Positions 18,783 to 28,855 of a stretch of 64,000 nucleotides of DNA are shown here, one piece after another. Under the pieces are notes generated by a model. The model was not told the origin of the DNA. It made no database searches and worked only from the letters and a program-made list of their open reading frames with translations. Numbering within the stretch: the first letter of the stretch is position 1; every line of letters starts with the position of its first letter. A program made the translations under genes and the position numbers. The DNA is taken from NCBI RefSeq assembly GCF_000517425.1, contig NZ_CP006569.1, forward strand, positions 1,798,001 to 1,862,000. The letters run 5' to 3'. The DNA comes from Sodalis praecaptivus. Lineage in GTDB: Bacteria > Pseudomonadota > Gammaproteobacteria > Enterobacterales > Enterobacteriaceae.

Positions 18783-18932
18783 GTTGTGCCGATGTGCTAC
18801 GCCGATCGCGTTTATCGGCGGCCCGCGACGCTGGGCGCTATTCAGATATGCCGATAAGAATATGGAGAAGCCAACATTGTGAGTATTATTATTTCTGATG
18901 CCCATCGCCGTAAAGCGTCGAAGGGAGGGAGC

Positions 18933-19811
18933 ATGTTTAAACGTTATTTGCCCTACATACTCATCGCCCCGTCGGTTATTATGCTATTGGCGTTAATTGC
19001 CTATCCGCTGTTGTTTTCTTTGCGCAGCAGTTTTTATTTCTGGAATTTGCAGATGGGCGCGGAGCCGCAGGCATTTGTCGGCTGGGATAATTATATCCAG
19101 GCGTTTCGTGGTTTTGATTTTTTCCCCGCCTTGAGGAATACGTTGTTCATCGCCTTCGCCGGGACGGCGATTGAATTTGTGCTGGGATTGGCTATTGCGC
19201 TGCTGCTGCTACGCGCGGTGCCGGGGATGAATGTGGTGCGGGCGCTGCTGATTTTGCCGACGACCATTGCGCCTATCGTGGCGGGATTTTTGTTCCGCTA
19301 TATGTATAACCCCGAGGCGGGGATTATCACCTGGGTTATGCATGCGCTCGGTCTGCCGGTGCCGCCGGAAGGGCTTCTCGGCTCACCCGCTACCGCATTG
19401 TTGTCGGTAATGTTCGCCGATATCTGGCAGTGGACGCCGTTTTTCGCCATTGTGCTGTACGCCAGTCTGCTGGCGGTACCCGATGAAATCGTCGAGGCGG
19501 CACGGTTGGACCGCGCATCCGCCTGGACTATCTTGTGGCGAATAAAATTGCCGCTGATAAAGCGGACGGCAATTATCATTATCATGCTGCGCTTCATGCA
19601 ATTATTCAATACTTTCGACACCGTTCTGGTATTAACGCGCGGTGGACCGGGAATGTCGTCCCGCACTATCGGTTATTCCTTATATGAACAAGGAATGGTG
19701 AACTTCAATATTGGCATGGTTAGCGCCATGACCTGGATTACCGTCATCATTATCAATGCCATTATCGGTCTCTATGTCTTTTTTGCCTTCCGTAATAAAG
19801 AGGATTGGTAA
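18933..19811 (+). CDS. Sugar ABC transporter permease (MalF type)
   Basis: Inner-membrane permease, 292 aa from ATG 18933 (GGGAGG 4 nt upstream; a GTG at 18879 would add 18 polar residues). Six hydrophobic segments are apparent, starting YILIAPSVIMLLALIAYPLLFSL. The cytoplasmic EAA loop reads EIVEAARLDRASAWTILWRIKLPLIK. It partners the permease that starts 2 bp after its stop. Confidence 0.85.
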   Translation: MFKRYLPYILIAPSVIMLLALIAYPLLFSLRSSFYFWNLQMGAEPQAFVGWDNYIQAFRGFDFFPALRNTLFIAFAGTAIEFVLGLAIALLLLRAVPGMNVVRALLILPTTIAPIVAGFLFRYMYNPEAGIITWVMHALGLPVPPEGLLGSPATALLSVMFADIWQWTPFFAIVLYASLLAVPDEIVEAARLDRASAWTILWRIKLPLIKRTAIIIIMLRFMQLFNTFDTVLVLTRGGPGMSSRTIGYSLYEQGMVNFNIGMVSAMTWITVIIINAIIGLYVFFAFRNKEDW

Positions 19812-19812
19812 T

Positions 19813-20643
<831 letters not shown>

Positions 20644-20670
20644 GGACCAATATCTATGGAGAACTCTGTT

Positions 20671-21696
20671 ATGTCTAAATTGAGGGTAGGCGTGGTCGGT
20701 GCGGGATTATGGGGAAATAACCACGCGCACGCGTTTAATGTATTACCGGAGACGGAATTGGTCGCGGTGTGCGATATCGATGAAGGCCGGGCGAAAAAGA
20801 TGCAGCAGGCCACCGGCGCGCCGCTGGCGTTTACCGATTTCGAGGCGCTGGTGGCGCGGGATGATATCGATGCGGTAACCATCGCCACCCCGGATTTCAC
20901 CCATACGGCCATTGTGCTCGCCGCGCTGAAAGCCGGTAAGCATGTGTTAAGCGAAAAACCGCTGGCGACCACCTATGACGAAGCCCGCCAGATAGCCGAG
21001 GTGGCCGATGCGGCGGCAGGCAAGTTAATGATTGATTTTCATAATCGCGTCAACCCGGTTTTCGTGCAAATGCGTGACATGGTGGCGCAAGGACGCATCG
21101 GCGCACCGCGCCACGGCATGGCCCGGTTATCCAATACCAGCTGGGTACCCTGCGAGATGTTGAGCTGGGGCGCCCGTTCATCGGCGTTGTGGTTCTTGGG
21201 CAGTCATTTGGTGGATTTATTGCGTTTCGTGCTCGATGACGAGGTCAGCCGCGTATACGCGGTGACCCGCAAAGGGGGGTTGGCCGCCATGGGGGTAGAT
21301 ACGCAGGATTTTCATACCAGTATTCTCGAATTCAGCCGTGGCGCGGTGTTTACCGTGGAAAACAGTTGGATACTGTCCCGCGATAATCCCTCGCTGGTGG
21401 ATTTCAAAGTGGAAATGGTGGGCGACAAAGGGCAAATTCAGGCGGATCCCACCCATAACGGCGGTTTACGCCATGTAACCGACGGCAAACTGCAATATGC
21501 CGACTACATCGGTATCACGCCCACCGGCGCAAGCCGTATCGGCGGATTCGTGCTGGAATCCATTGCCCGTTTCGTCGACGCGGTGGTCTACGATGCCCCG
21601 CTGCTGGCCGATGCCCGCGATGGCCTGGCCAATACCCGCATACTGGCGGCGATTGAACGTTCGGCCGCCGAGGGGCAACCGGTAACGCTGGCCTAA
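20671..21696 (+). CDS. Gfo/Idh/MocA-family NAD(P)-dependent oxidoreductase
   Basis: About 341 aa from ATG 20671 (GGAGAA 7 nt upstream). N-terminal Rossmann fold VGVVGAGLWGNNHAHAF, the family signature SEKPLATTYDEARQIAEVAD with the conserved Glu-Lys-Pro, and a C-terminal alpha/beta domain with DFHNRVNPVF. These enzymes oxidise or epimerise sugars and inositols. Being inside the ABC operon suggests it performs the first step on the imported sugar. Confidence 0.85.
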   Translation: MSKLRVGVVGAGLWGNNHAHAFNVLPETELVAVCDIDEGRAKKMQQATGAPLAFTDFEALVARDDIDAVTIATPDFTHTAIVLAALKAGKHVLSEKPLATTYDEARQIAEVADAAAGKLMIDFHNRVNPVFVQMRDMVAQGRIGAPRHGMARLSNTSWVPCEMLSWGARSSALWFLGSHLVDLLRFVLDDEVSRVYAVTRKGGLAAMGVDTQDFHTSILEFSRGAVFTVENSWILSRDNPSLVDFKVEMVGDKGQIQADPTHNGGLRHVTDGKLQYADYIGITPTGASRIGGFVLESIARFVDAVVYDAPLLADARDGLANTRILAAIERSAAEGQPVTLA

Positions 21697-21760
21697 TCAC
21701 TTGCGCCATGACGATGATTTTCGCCATGGCGATAGTTACGCGATCAGACGAGAAATTGAC

Positions 21761-22930
21761 ATGGCTACTCTGACTTTCGACAGCATCGGTAAAACTTTTC
21801 CCAACGGCACCACCGCGGTAGCCAACGTAAGTTTCACCTTACAGGACGGCGAATTCGTGGTGATGGTCGGGCCTTCGGGCTGCGGAAAATCCACGTTATT
21901 GCGTATGGCGGCCGGACTTGAGGCGTTAAACAGCGGCAGAATGATGCTCAACGGTCGCGATATTTCCCACGTCGAGCCACAAGATCGGGATATCGCCATG
22001 GTGTTCCAGAATTACGCCCTTTATCCCCACATGACGGTGTATGAAAACATGGCCTTTGGCCTGCAACAACGCGCCATGGCCAAAGATAAGATTGACCAAT
22101 TGGTCCGCGGCGCGGCGGAAATGCTCGACTTGCTGCCGTATCTTAAACGCAAACCCGGTGCGCTCTCAGGCGGCCAGCGTCAGCGGGTCGCGATGGGGCG
22201 CGCCGTGGTGCGTCATCCCACCGCTTTCCTGATGGACGAGCCGTTGTCCAACTTGGACGCCAAACTGCGCGTTCAAATGCGCGGCGAGCTGAAATTACTG
22301 AACCAGCGGCTGGCGGTAACCACGCTGTATGTGACCCATGATCAGGTTGAGGCCATGACCATGGGGGATCGGGTCGCGGTGTTGAAACCGGTTAACAACG
22401 CCCGGGAAAGCAATCTACAGCAAATTGACACGCCACAGCGGTTGTATGACCGGCCGGTCAATATGTTTGTCGCGGGTTTTATCGGCTCGCCGGCGATGAA
22501 TTTTGTCAAAGTGGCGCTGCGGCGCGGCGATAACGGCGTCTATGCCGCGGTACTCAATACCGAAATTCAAATTCCGGTGACGCCGGATGCGGCGCTGACG
22601 CGCTATCTGGGGCAGACGGTGGTGCTGGGCATCCGGCCAGAAGCGTTTCAACCCTGTAGCGCTCAGGCGCAACTGTTCAACTACCCCATTTCGGTCATTG
22701 AAGCCCTGGGCTCAGATACCTTTGTGTTCTTCGATGTCCCGACGCCGCAGGTGCTCCAGGCGGAAAACCTGGGTGAACACGGGCTGCTGGCGCCGGAATC
22801 GACGCACCGCCTGGTGGCCAGGATACCGCCCGCGGTCACGGTGGAGCGCGGCCGACCGCTGCCGCTGACGCTGTCGACTGAGCAATTGCACTGGTTTGAC
22901 TGCGATACCGGACTGGCGATTCGTGCTTAA
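21761..22930 (+). CDS. Sugar ABC transporter ATP-binding protein (MalK/UgpC type)
   Basis: 389 aa from ATG 21761. Walker A GPSGCGKST, Q-loop VFQNYALYPHMTVYENMAFG, signature LSGGQRQRVAMGRA, Walker B AFLMDEPLSNLD and the H-loop VTHDQVEAMT are intact. The C-terminal TOBE region continues to the end (RPEAFQPC...). It energises the two permeases upstream. The ribosome site is weak, consistent with coupled translation. Confidence 0.88.
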   Translation: MATLTFDSIGKTFPNGTTAVANVSFTLQDGEFVVMVGPSGCGKSTLLRMAAGLEALNSGRMMLNGRDISHVEPQDRDIAMVFQNYALYPHMTVYENMAFGLQQRAMAKDKIDQLVRGAAEMLDLLPYLKRKPGALSGGQRQRVAMGRAVVRHPTAFLMDEPLSNLDAKLRVQMRGELKLLNQRLAVTTLYVTHDQVEAMTMGDRVAVLKPVNNARESNLQQIDTPQRLYDRPVNMFVAGFIGSPAMNFVKVALRRGDNGVYAAVLNTEIQIPVTPDAALTRYLGQTVVLGIRPEAFQPCSAQAQLFNYPISVIEALGSDTFVFFDVPTPQVLQAENLGEHGLLAPESTHRLVARIPPAVTVERGRPLPLTLSTEQLHWFDCDTGLAIRA

Positions 22931-23008
22931 GGCGGGACCGCGGTCGGCAGCCGTTATCGCCGCGACGCGCGGTTGCCGTCGGCTGCGATTGAACGAAGCC
23001 GCACCCGA

Positions 23009-23164
23009 CGCTCGCCGCCGGGTTCTGTTGCCTGCGGTAGCTCGTGGCGCTCGCCGCTGGGTTCTGTTGCCTGCGGTAGCTTGCGGCGTTCGCCGCCGGG
23101 CGTGGTTGCCTGCGGTAGCTAACGGCCTCCGCCGCCGGGTTTTACCGACTGCGATGGCCGAGCG
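23009..23164. repeat. Minisatellite: about four copies of a 39-bp unit
   Basis: Copies begin at 23009, 23048, 23087 and 23126. The first three are very similar around ccgggttctgttgcctgcgg; the fourth is diverged. It fills most of the 302-bp spacer between the ABC ATPase and the NTF2-like gene. The period is a multiple of three, so frames stay open through it, but no start or ribosome site supports translation. Confidence 0.9.
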
Positions 23165-23232
23165 GGGAGCAAAAGGGGGACGTGCGCCTGGCGTAGGCTG
23201 CTACCCATCAGGAAATTTTTTCAGGGGAAACC

Positions 23233-23736
23233 ATGAATTACGATCGTAATCCTTATGCCGCCAGCGATGCCGATCGACATGCGCTGTGGGAGAGGGTGGT
23301 CCGCCAAGATATCGAGTGTTTTCTGCGCCAGGACTGGCAAAGCTATGCCGATGGCTTCACGGCAAGCACCTTTACCGGTCTGCACGCCAATGGGGTAAGC
23401 GATCCCGCACGTTGGACGCTGGCCTTTCCCTCGGTTGCGGCATATCAAAAAGCCTGGCTAGCGGACGCCCATCGGTCCGCCGTAACCGATTACGCCGAAT
23501 CACGTCGTGACGCCTTATACCGCGCGGTGGTGCATACCGAGATCGCGCTGGCGGGCGAGCAGGCCATTTTTCGTAAAATCTTCGACGGCAACATCAAACT
23601 GACCCGCGGCGGGTGCGAGACATTGCAATGGCAGTCGGTGTTTTTTTGCGCGCGCACGCAAGGGGAATGGAAAATGACGGGGTTTGTCGGTTATCTGCCT
23701 TATCCGCCGGCGGCGTCTGCGGGGGCGACCGGTTAG
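23233..23736 (+). CDS. NTF2/SnoaL-like small protein
   Basis: 167 aa, AGGGGAAACC before the ATG. The pattern of an N-terminal helix pair (DIECFLRQDWQSYADGFTASTFTGLHANG) followed by strands ending in LQWQSVFFCARTQGEWKMTGFVGYLPY fits the cone-shaped NTF2-like fold used by dehydratases, isomerases and binding proteins. No catalytic set can be named. It lies between a sugar ABC operon and a luciferase-like oxidoreductase on the same strand; a role in the same pathway is plausible only by position. Confidence 0.55.
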   Translation: MNYDRNPYAASDADRHALWERVVRQDIECFLRQDWQSYADGFTASTFTGLHANGVSDPARWTLAFPSVAAYQKAWLADAHRSAVTDYAESRRDALYRAVVHTEIALAGEQAIFRKIFDGNIKLTRGGCETLQWQSVFFCARTQGEWKMTGFVGYLPYPPAASAGATG

Positions 23737-23904
23737 CGTATTTGCGCGCGGGCGGGGAGGGATTTATGATGATCGGGGACGGTGCGGTGCGGCAGCGCTT
23801 GCCGTTCGTCAGCGCCACCCCCCGTTGGCGACGGCGGGGGTAGCCTCTACCGGCGTCATCACCCTTTGCTCGTCAGCCCTCTTACCATTGCAGGATACGG
23901 AGCT

Positions 23905-24927
23905 ATGAAAAAAATCGGCTTTTTGTCGTTTGGCCACTGGGCGCCTTCTCCCCAGTCCGGTACCCGCACGGCCGCCGACGCGCTGTTGCAATCCATTGAG
24001 TTGGCGGTGGCCGCGGAGGCGCTTGGGGCGGATGGCGCCTATTTCCGGGTCCATCATTTCGCCCGCCAGCTCAGTTCTCCGTTGCCACTACTCGCCGCCA
24101 TCGGCGCCAGGACCCGCCGCATTGAAATCGGTACCGGCGTTATCGATATGCGCTATGAAAATCCTTTTTATATGGCGGAGGAGGCCGGTGCGGCGGACTT
24201 GATTGCCGGTGGCCGGTTGCAGCTCGGCATTAGCCGCGGGTCGCCTGAGCAGGTTATCGACGGCTGGCGCCATTTTGGCTATCGCCCCGCCGCAGGTGAA
24301 AGCGATGCCGATATGGCCCGCCGCCAGACGGAGGTGTTGCTCGAGTTATTGCAGGGCGAAGGCTTCGCCACGCCCAACCCGACGCCGATGTTCCCCAATC
24401 CCCCGGGCTTGCTGCGTCTGGAGCCGTTTTCAGCCGGGTTGCGCGAGCGCATTTGGTGGGGCGCCGGCTCGAACGCCACGGCAGTGTGGGCCGCCGAGCG
24501 GGGGATGAACCTGCAAAGCTCGACGCTTAAAGACGACGAGACCGGCGAGCCGTTTCATATTCAGCAGGCGGGGCAGATCCGCGCCTACCGCAATGCCTGG
24601 GCGCAGGCGGGGCATGACCGGACGCCCCGCGTGTCGGTAAGCCGCAGTATCTTTGCTCTGGTCGACGATCGGGACCGCGCTTATTTTGGCCGCCGGGGGC
24701 AGGAGAGTGACCAAATTGGGTTCCTGGACGAGAAGACCCGCGCGATTTTTGGCCGCAGCTATGCCGCCGAGCCGGAGGCGCTCATCGCGCAGCTCTCGCA
24801 GGATGAGGCCATTGCCGAAGCCGACACGCTGTTGCTGACGCTGCCGAATCAATTGGGGGTTGATTACAATGTCCACGTCATGGAAACGCTGCTGACCGAG
24901 GTGGCTCCCGCGCTGGGCTGGCGCTGA
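23905..24927 (+). CDS. Luciferase-like (LLM) flavin-dependent oxidoreductase
   Basis: 340 aa from ATG 23905 (GGAG just upstream; a longer frame from 23782 reads low-complexity sequence). TIM-barrel monooxygenase of the bacterial luciferase superfamily: IGFLSFGHWAP at the N terminus, GADGAYFRVHHFARQLSSPLPLLAAIGARTRRIEIGTGVIDMRYENP, LQLGISRGSPEQVIDGW, and WWGAGSNATAVWAAERGMNLQSSTL. It uses reduced FMN or F420; the substrate is unknown. Confidence 0.82.
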   Translation: MKKIGFLSFGHWAPSPQSGTRTAADALLQSIELAVAAEALGADGAYFRVHHFARQLSSPLPLLAAIGARTRRIEIGTGVIDMRYENPFYMAEEAGAADLIAGGRLQLGISRGSPEQVIDGWRHFGYRPAAGESDADMARRQTEVLLELLQGEGFATPNPTPMFPNPPGLLRLEPFSAGLRERIWWGAGSNATAVWAAERGMNLQSSTLKDDETGEPFHIQQAGQIRAYRNAWAQAGHDRTPRVSVSRSIFALVDDRDRAYFGRRGQESDQIGFLDEKTRAIFGRSYAAEPEALIAQLSQDEAIAEADTLLLTLPNQLGVDYNVHVMETLLTEVAPALGWR

Positions 24928-25119
24928 TGTCCCGCCGGCGCGGCAACCTCCCCGCGCCCCGGCACGCTACCCTTGGCCGCGCGTGATCCCCCGTGCTGAC
25001 GTGCTGACTTTTATGACGACGTGGTAATTTGCGCGCTGGGGGGCTCGCCTTCGCGCTGGCGCACTTCCGCTGGCCGTCGTTCACCCGTGCCGCGCGCTCC
25101 CGCCCCGGCGCGCTACGCG

Positions 25120-26529
25120 TCACGCGTCAGGAGGGGCTTTCTCTTGATCCAGCGCCGCCAGTTCGCCAACGGTAATTGGCGTAAAGGGGGGGCGGATGTG
25201 GTAAAAGCCCGCTTGCGCCGGCGAAAGGTGGCGTTGCGTGGCGACAAGCTGAGCGACGGTGGGCGCGCACAACCGTCCCTGGCAGGGCCCCATGCCGGTG
25301 CGTAAAAACGCTTTCACCTGATTAGGGCCGCTCGCGCCTTGCCGCAGGGCGTCGCGCACGGCACCGCAGGACACTTCCTCACAGCGGCAAATGAGGGTCT
25401 GATCCGGCGGCGCCAGCACTTCGGGCGCGGTGGCATAGAGGCGATCGAGCAGCGGACGCGCCGCCAGATGACGCCGCCGCAGGCGGTCCGCCTGCCGGCA
25501 CTCCTGTTCCATGGCCACCGCATCCAGCTTGCCTAGCCGATGCAGGATAACACTGGCGGCCAAGCGTCCCTCCGCCTCGGCCACGGCGTAGCCGCCAATG
25601 CCGCCGGCATCGCCGGCGATGAATACCCCGGCCGTCGAGCTTTCCAGTTGGGCGCTACGCCGCGGGATGAATGTGCTGGCAACGGCATCCCAGAGAAATT
25701 CGCAGCCGAGCGCGCGCGCGACATGCTGATCTGGAATAACGCCCTCATGTAAACCGATATGTTGCGCCCGGAACGTCCGCGTTTTCCCGCCGCTAACGCA
25801 GCGGAGCACCCGTTCGTCTCGCGACGCGTCCTGTTCAATGGCGATATCGTGCACGCCGCTAAAAAACGCCACCCGGCTCAAGCGTAACGCCGCCAGCAGT
25901 CCGGTGCCTTTGTAGAGATAACGGCTTCCCTCGCCGCCGAGCGCGCGGGGCAGGGCAACGGCCGCCCGTAACCAGTTGCGCCGCAACGCCGTGTCGAGCA
26001 GAGTCAGATCTTGCTTGCCCGCCTTAAGGCACTGCATGGCATAGAGGTAAAACAGCGGGCCGGTACCGGCCAGCAGCAGCGGCCCCGCCGGCAGGATGCC
26101 GTTTTTCTTGAGCAGGATCTGTAAACCGCCGATGGTGGTGATGCCCGGCAATGTCCAGCCGGGACGCGGCACCGGCCTCTCCATGGCGCCCACCGCCAAC
26201 ACCAGATGGGCACTCTGATGGCGTTCAATCCCCGCCGGCGTCTTGAGCCACACCGTGCCTTCGGGCTCGGCCCGCCAGAGCGTGGTATTGAGCGCCAGCG
26301 TCGCCTGGCTGGCGCGCAGCGCCGCGACGCGCTGTTTGCCGTACCGGTAATCGGGCCCGAGCAAGGCCAGGCGCTGCGCGGAAGCCGTTTCAACGCCGCG
26401 CCAGATTTGGCCGCCGGGAGCCGGATTTTCATCAATCACCAGCACGCGCGCGCCCCCCGCCGCCAGGCGGGTAGCGGCGGCGATCCCGGCTGGGCCTGCG
26501 CCCAACACTATGGCGTCCCAGGACGTCAT
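25120..26529 (-). CDS. FAD/NAD(P)-binding subunit of a heterotrimeric amine/opine oxidase (OoxA/HcnB/LhpB-like)
   Basis: 469 aa. N-terminal FAD fold VLGAGPAGIAAATRLAAGGARVLVIDE with GGQIWRG, then a second dinucleotide site, a GVFIAGDAGGIGGYAVAEAEGRLAA segment, and a C-terminal BFD-type [2Fe-2S] domain with CRCEEVSC and GPCQGRLC. This order is that of the alpha subunit of opine oxidase, D-hydroxyproline dehydrogenase and hydrogen cyanide synthase. It overlaps the small iron-sulfur gene by 4 bp. It is the last gene of the GntR-headed minus-strand operon. Which of the three enzyme types it is cannot be settled from sequence. Confidence 0.85.
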   Translation of the reverse strand: MTSWDAIVLGAGPAGIAAATRLAAGGARVLVIDENPAPGGQIWRGVETASAQRLALLGPDYRYGKQRVAALRASQATLALNTTLWRAEPEGTVWLKTPAGIERHQSAHLVLAVGAMERPVPRPGWTLPGITTIGGLQILLKKNGILPAGPLLLAGTGPLFYLYAMQCLKAGKQDLTLLDTALRRNWLRAAVALPRALGGEGSRYLYKGTGLLAALRLSRVAFFSGVHDIAIEQDASRDERVLRCVSGGKTRTFRAQHIGLHEGVIPDQHVARALGCEFLWDAVASTFIPRRSAQLESSTAGVFIAGDAGGIGGYAVAEAEGRLAASVILHRLGKLDAVAMEQECRQADRLRRRHLAARPLLDRLYATAPEVLAPPDQTLICRCEEVSCGAVRDALRQGASGPNQVKAFLRTGMGPCQGRLCAPTVAQLVATQRHLSPAQAGFYHIRPPFTPITVGELAALDQEKAPPDA

Positions 26530-26843
26530 GATGGCGACCCCGGCGCTAGCGCCGCATCGGCGCGCGCCCCTGACTGACGGCTGACCACCATTCCGTCCCT
26601 GGCCTGCACCTGACAGGCGCGCAGGTTGTCGACGCCGTTAATGTTGACCAAACAGTCATAACAGATCCCCATCAGGCAATAGGGGGCGCGAGGGGCGCCC
26701 GATACCGGCGAGGCGCGGAAGACAGCGATCCCGGCCACGAGCAGCGCGCTCGCCACCGTATCGCCGTCATGAAAAGGCAGCGCCCGTCCATCGAACAGCA
26801 AATGGCCGGCAACGGGCGCCGCTTCAGTCAGTTGAAAGCGCAA
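26526..26843 (-). CDS. [2Fe-2S] small subunit (OoxC/HcnA-like)
   Basis: 105 aa, ferredoxin-like electron-transfer subunit. The four cluster ligands are Cys56, Cys61, Cys64 and Cys77 in [18 protein letters not shown]. It overlaps the downstream FAD subunit by 4 bp and the upstream DAO-type subunit by 20 bp, so the three should be translated together and form one complex. Confidence 0.85.
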   Translation of the reverse strand: MRFQLTEAAPVAGHLLFDGRALPFHDGDTVASALLVAGIAVFRASPVSGAPRAPYCLMGICYDCLVNINGVDNLRACQVQARDGMVVSRQSGARADAALAPGSPS

Positions 26844-27942
26844 AACGCGTGCTCCTCATATCCGCGGGGGCGCAATGCCGCGTGTCCCGCACCAGCGATT
26901 CCCCCAGGCATAATGCGTGTACGCTGGCAAGCGTCACGCCGCTGTGGCAGGTGACCACATACGCGCCGGGATAGCGCGGCGCCTCGTCATAGACGGGCAA
27001 ACCGTCCGGGGTCATAATGCGCGCCGCGCCCCAGGCGCGGATCACCCGAGCCTGACGCAGCGCGGGAAATACTTGGCAGCCGAGCCGGCACAGCCTGGCC
27101 AGGGTTTCAACGTCGGTCCCGGTGGAGAAACCGGCGTCGTCGTGCGAGCTCCCCAGCAACACCGTGCCTTCTTGCGTTTGCCGCACCAGATTGGACGGGC
27201 AGGGCAGAAAGGGGCGGATTCGGTCGGTGACGACGATCTGCCCGCGCTCAGGCCGTAAGGGAATATGCAGCCCCAAGGTGCGCGCCAGCGGGGGAATGCC
27301 CAGGCCGGCGCAAAGGATGATGCGTTTGCCGAAGTACGGCTCGCCGCTGGCGGTACGGACGGCAAAACCGGCTCCCGCACCTTGCGGCGTGATTTGCCGT
27401 ACCGCCTGCCCCGCCTGCCGTACGCCGCGCCGCTGTTGAAAACCGACATGCAGGGCGCGCAACAGTAACAGCGGATTGACCTCGCCGTCCAGGTTGGACA
27501 AGGAGGCGCCGCAGACCTCGGGTCCCACCTGGGGCAGCCATTGTTTGAGCTCGCGGCGGGCCAGCAGACGGATGGCGATATCGCCTCCCTGATCGCGAGT
27601 TTGATCGATCAGGGCTTGCCGCTCGGCAAAGGCCTGCGCCGACAGGCAGAAATGCAGCCCGCCTCCGCCGCGCCATCCCACCGCGATACCGGTTTCCTCC
27701 TCAAGCGTCTTGGCGAACTGCGGCCACAGCCTGCCTGCCCGCAACGACCACTGCATATAGCTGGGCCGGCCGAGCCCTTTTCCCTGTAGCCAAACCAGGC
27801 CGAAATTGCCCAGCGAGGCGCGCAGCGCCACATCCCCTTCGTCCAGCATAAGCGTGCTGGCGCCGGCGCGGGCGGCACCCCAGGCGAGAGCGGAACCGGT
27901 TATCCCGCCGCCGATGACGATAACGTCAAACGGCGCGGTCAT
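26824..27942 (-). CDS. DAO-type FAD-dependent amine dehydrogenase subunit (OoxB/HcnC-like)
   Basis: 372 aa, D-amino acid oxidase fold: [27 protein letters not shown] at the N terminus, [41 protein letters not shown], and the C-terminal [30 protein letters not shown]. This is the subunit expected to oxidise the amino or imino acid; electrons would pass to the other two subunits and then to the respiratory chain. It overlaps the racemase gene upstream by 4 bp. Confidence 0.85.
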   Translation of the reverse strand: MTAPFDVIVIGGGITGSALAWGAARAGASTLMLDEGDVALRASLGNFGLVWLQGKGLGRPSYMQWSLRAGRLWPQFAKTLEEETGIAVGWRGGGGLHFCLSAQAFAERQALIDQTRDQGGDIAIRLLARRELKQWLPQVGPEVCGASLSNLDGEVNPLLLLRALHVGFQQRRGVRQAGQAVRQITPQGAGAGFAVRTASGEPYFGKRIILCAGLGIPPLARTLGLHIPLRPERGQIVVTDRIRPFLPCPSNLVRQTQEGTVLLGSSHDDAGFSTGTDVETLARLCRLGCQVFPALRQARVIRAWGAARIMTPDGLPVYDEAPRYPGAYVVTCHSGVTLASVHALCLGESLVRDTRHCAPADMRSTRFALSTD

Positions 27943-28661
27943 GGGGTATACCGTACCGGCGCCAGGGCGTTATGCATCCAGCGGATCAATGTCACGATGT
28001 CATAGACCGGCAGGCGAAAACGCTGCGCGATGGCGGCGGAAAAGGGAGGGAAATTCGCGCATTCGCACACGATTGCCCCGACCTCCGGGTGCGATGTCAG
28101 CAGCCGCTGCACGGCGGCCAGCACTTCTTGCTCCTGGGCGTCCCGGTCGGCCCCTGGCCGGTTCATGCGCATATGGCTCCGCAGCCCGCCGTCCACCGCC
28201 AGGCCGACCCGCGGCAGAGTCGGGCCGACACCAATGGGTGCCAGGTGTTCCTCGCGCAGCGCTTCGCCGTCGGAGAGCACGATGCCAACCCGCTGACCCG
28301 CGGGCAAGATGCGCTCGATAAGCGGGATTTGCAGCAGTGCGGAGGAGAGAAACGGCACTGGCGCATAGGCGCTTAGCGTCTGCTGAACCGCGGACAAAAA
28401 GCCGCAGCTGGTGGTAATGGCGCTGACCCCGAGCGCCACCAATTCGTCGATGGCGGTATAAAAGGCGGCTAACGAGGTGCGCGGATCGCCGGTAATCACG
28501 TCCGCCGGACTGACGCCGCGCACTACGCGAAACTGCACCGGAAACGGCCACGTGGAGGCGTGGGCGATGTCGCCCGGCAAGCGTTCAAAGCCGGTATCCA
28601 GCACGATAATGCCGATGAGCAGCCCATGCACCGGCCGGGTGACGCCACGGCCGGCGTTCAC
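27939..28661 (-). CDS. Aspartate/glutamate/hydantoin racemase-family protein
   Basis: 240 aa from a GTG at 28661, which forms a GTGA overlap with the stop of the ubiX fragment and has GGGAG 8 nt upstream. The longer frame to 28892 lies antisense to nothing known but encodes a shadow of ubiX and is rejected. Two candidate catalytic cysteines are Cys86 (TTSCGFLS) and Cys201 (VCECANFPP), as a two-base racemase needs. Relatives include hydantoin, aspartate and glutamate racemases and arylmalonate decarboxylase. In this operon it probably supplies the enantiomer used by the DAO-type dehydrogenase. Confidence 0.7.
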   Translation of the reverse strand: MNAGRGVTRPVHGLLIGIIVLDTGFERLPGDIAHASTWPFPVQFRVVRGVSPADVITGDPRTSLAAFYTAIDELVALGVSAITTSCGFLSAVQQTLSAYAPVPFLSSALLQIPLIERILPAGQRVGIVLSDGEALREEHLAPIGVGPTLPRVGLAVDGGLRSHMRMNRPGADRDAQEQEVLAAVQRLLTSHPEVGAIVCECANFPPFSAAIAQRFRLPVYDIVTLIRWMHNALAPVRYTP

Positions 28662-28855
28662 GGCGTCGCTCCCGCCTGCGCATGTAGCGCCTGGCGGGTA
28701 AGGGCAAGCGCATGTTGCACGGTGAGCATGCCCGCCCGGCTGACCACCCGATGCGTCTTTACCTGACACCGGCGCAATAAGGCCAGGGCGCGTACGCCGT
28801 ACAGCGCGCCCGAGGCTCCCGAGATACCGACGATAAGCCGTTGCCGCTGCGACAT
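28658..28855 (-). pseudogene. Truncated UbiX-like flavin prenyltransferase
   Basis: 65 codons that match only the N-terminal third of UbiX/Pad1: RLIVGISGASGALYGVRALALLRR with the FMN-binding GASGA loop, then THRVVSRAG. UbiX is normally about 190 aa; the remaining flavin- and prenyl-binding parts, including the PCS motif, are missing. It starts within the ubiD stop (1-bp overlap) and ends in a GTGA overlap with the racemase start. An internal deletion joining the two genes is the simplest reading. It may still be translated and keep coupling to the next gene. UbiD would have to rely on a UbiX encoded elsewhere. Confidence 0.72.

Noticed and set aside
22896-23249. 117-codon frame encoding a 13-residue repeat peptide
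   Set aside because: It begins inside the ABC ATPase gene, has no ribosome site and is explained by the 39-bp repeat.
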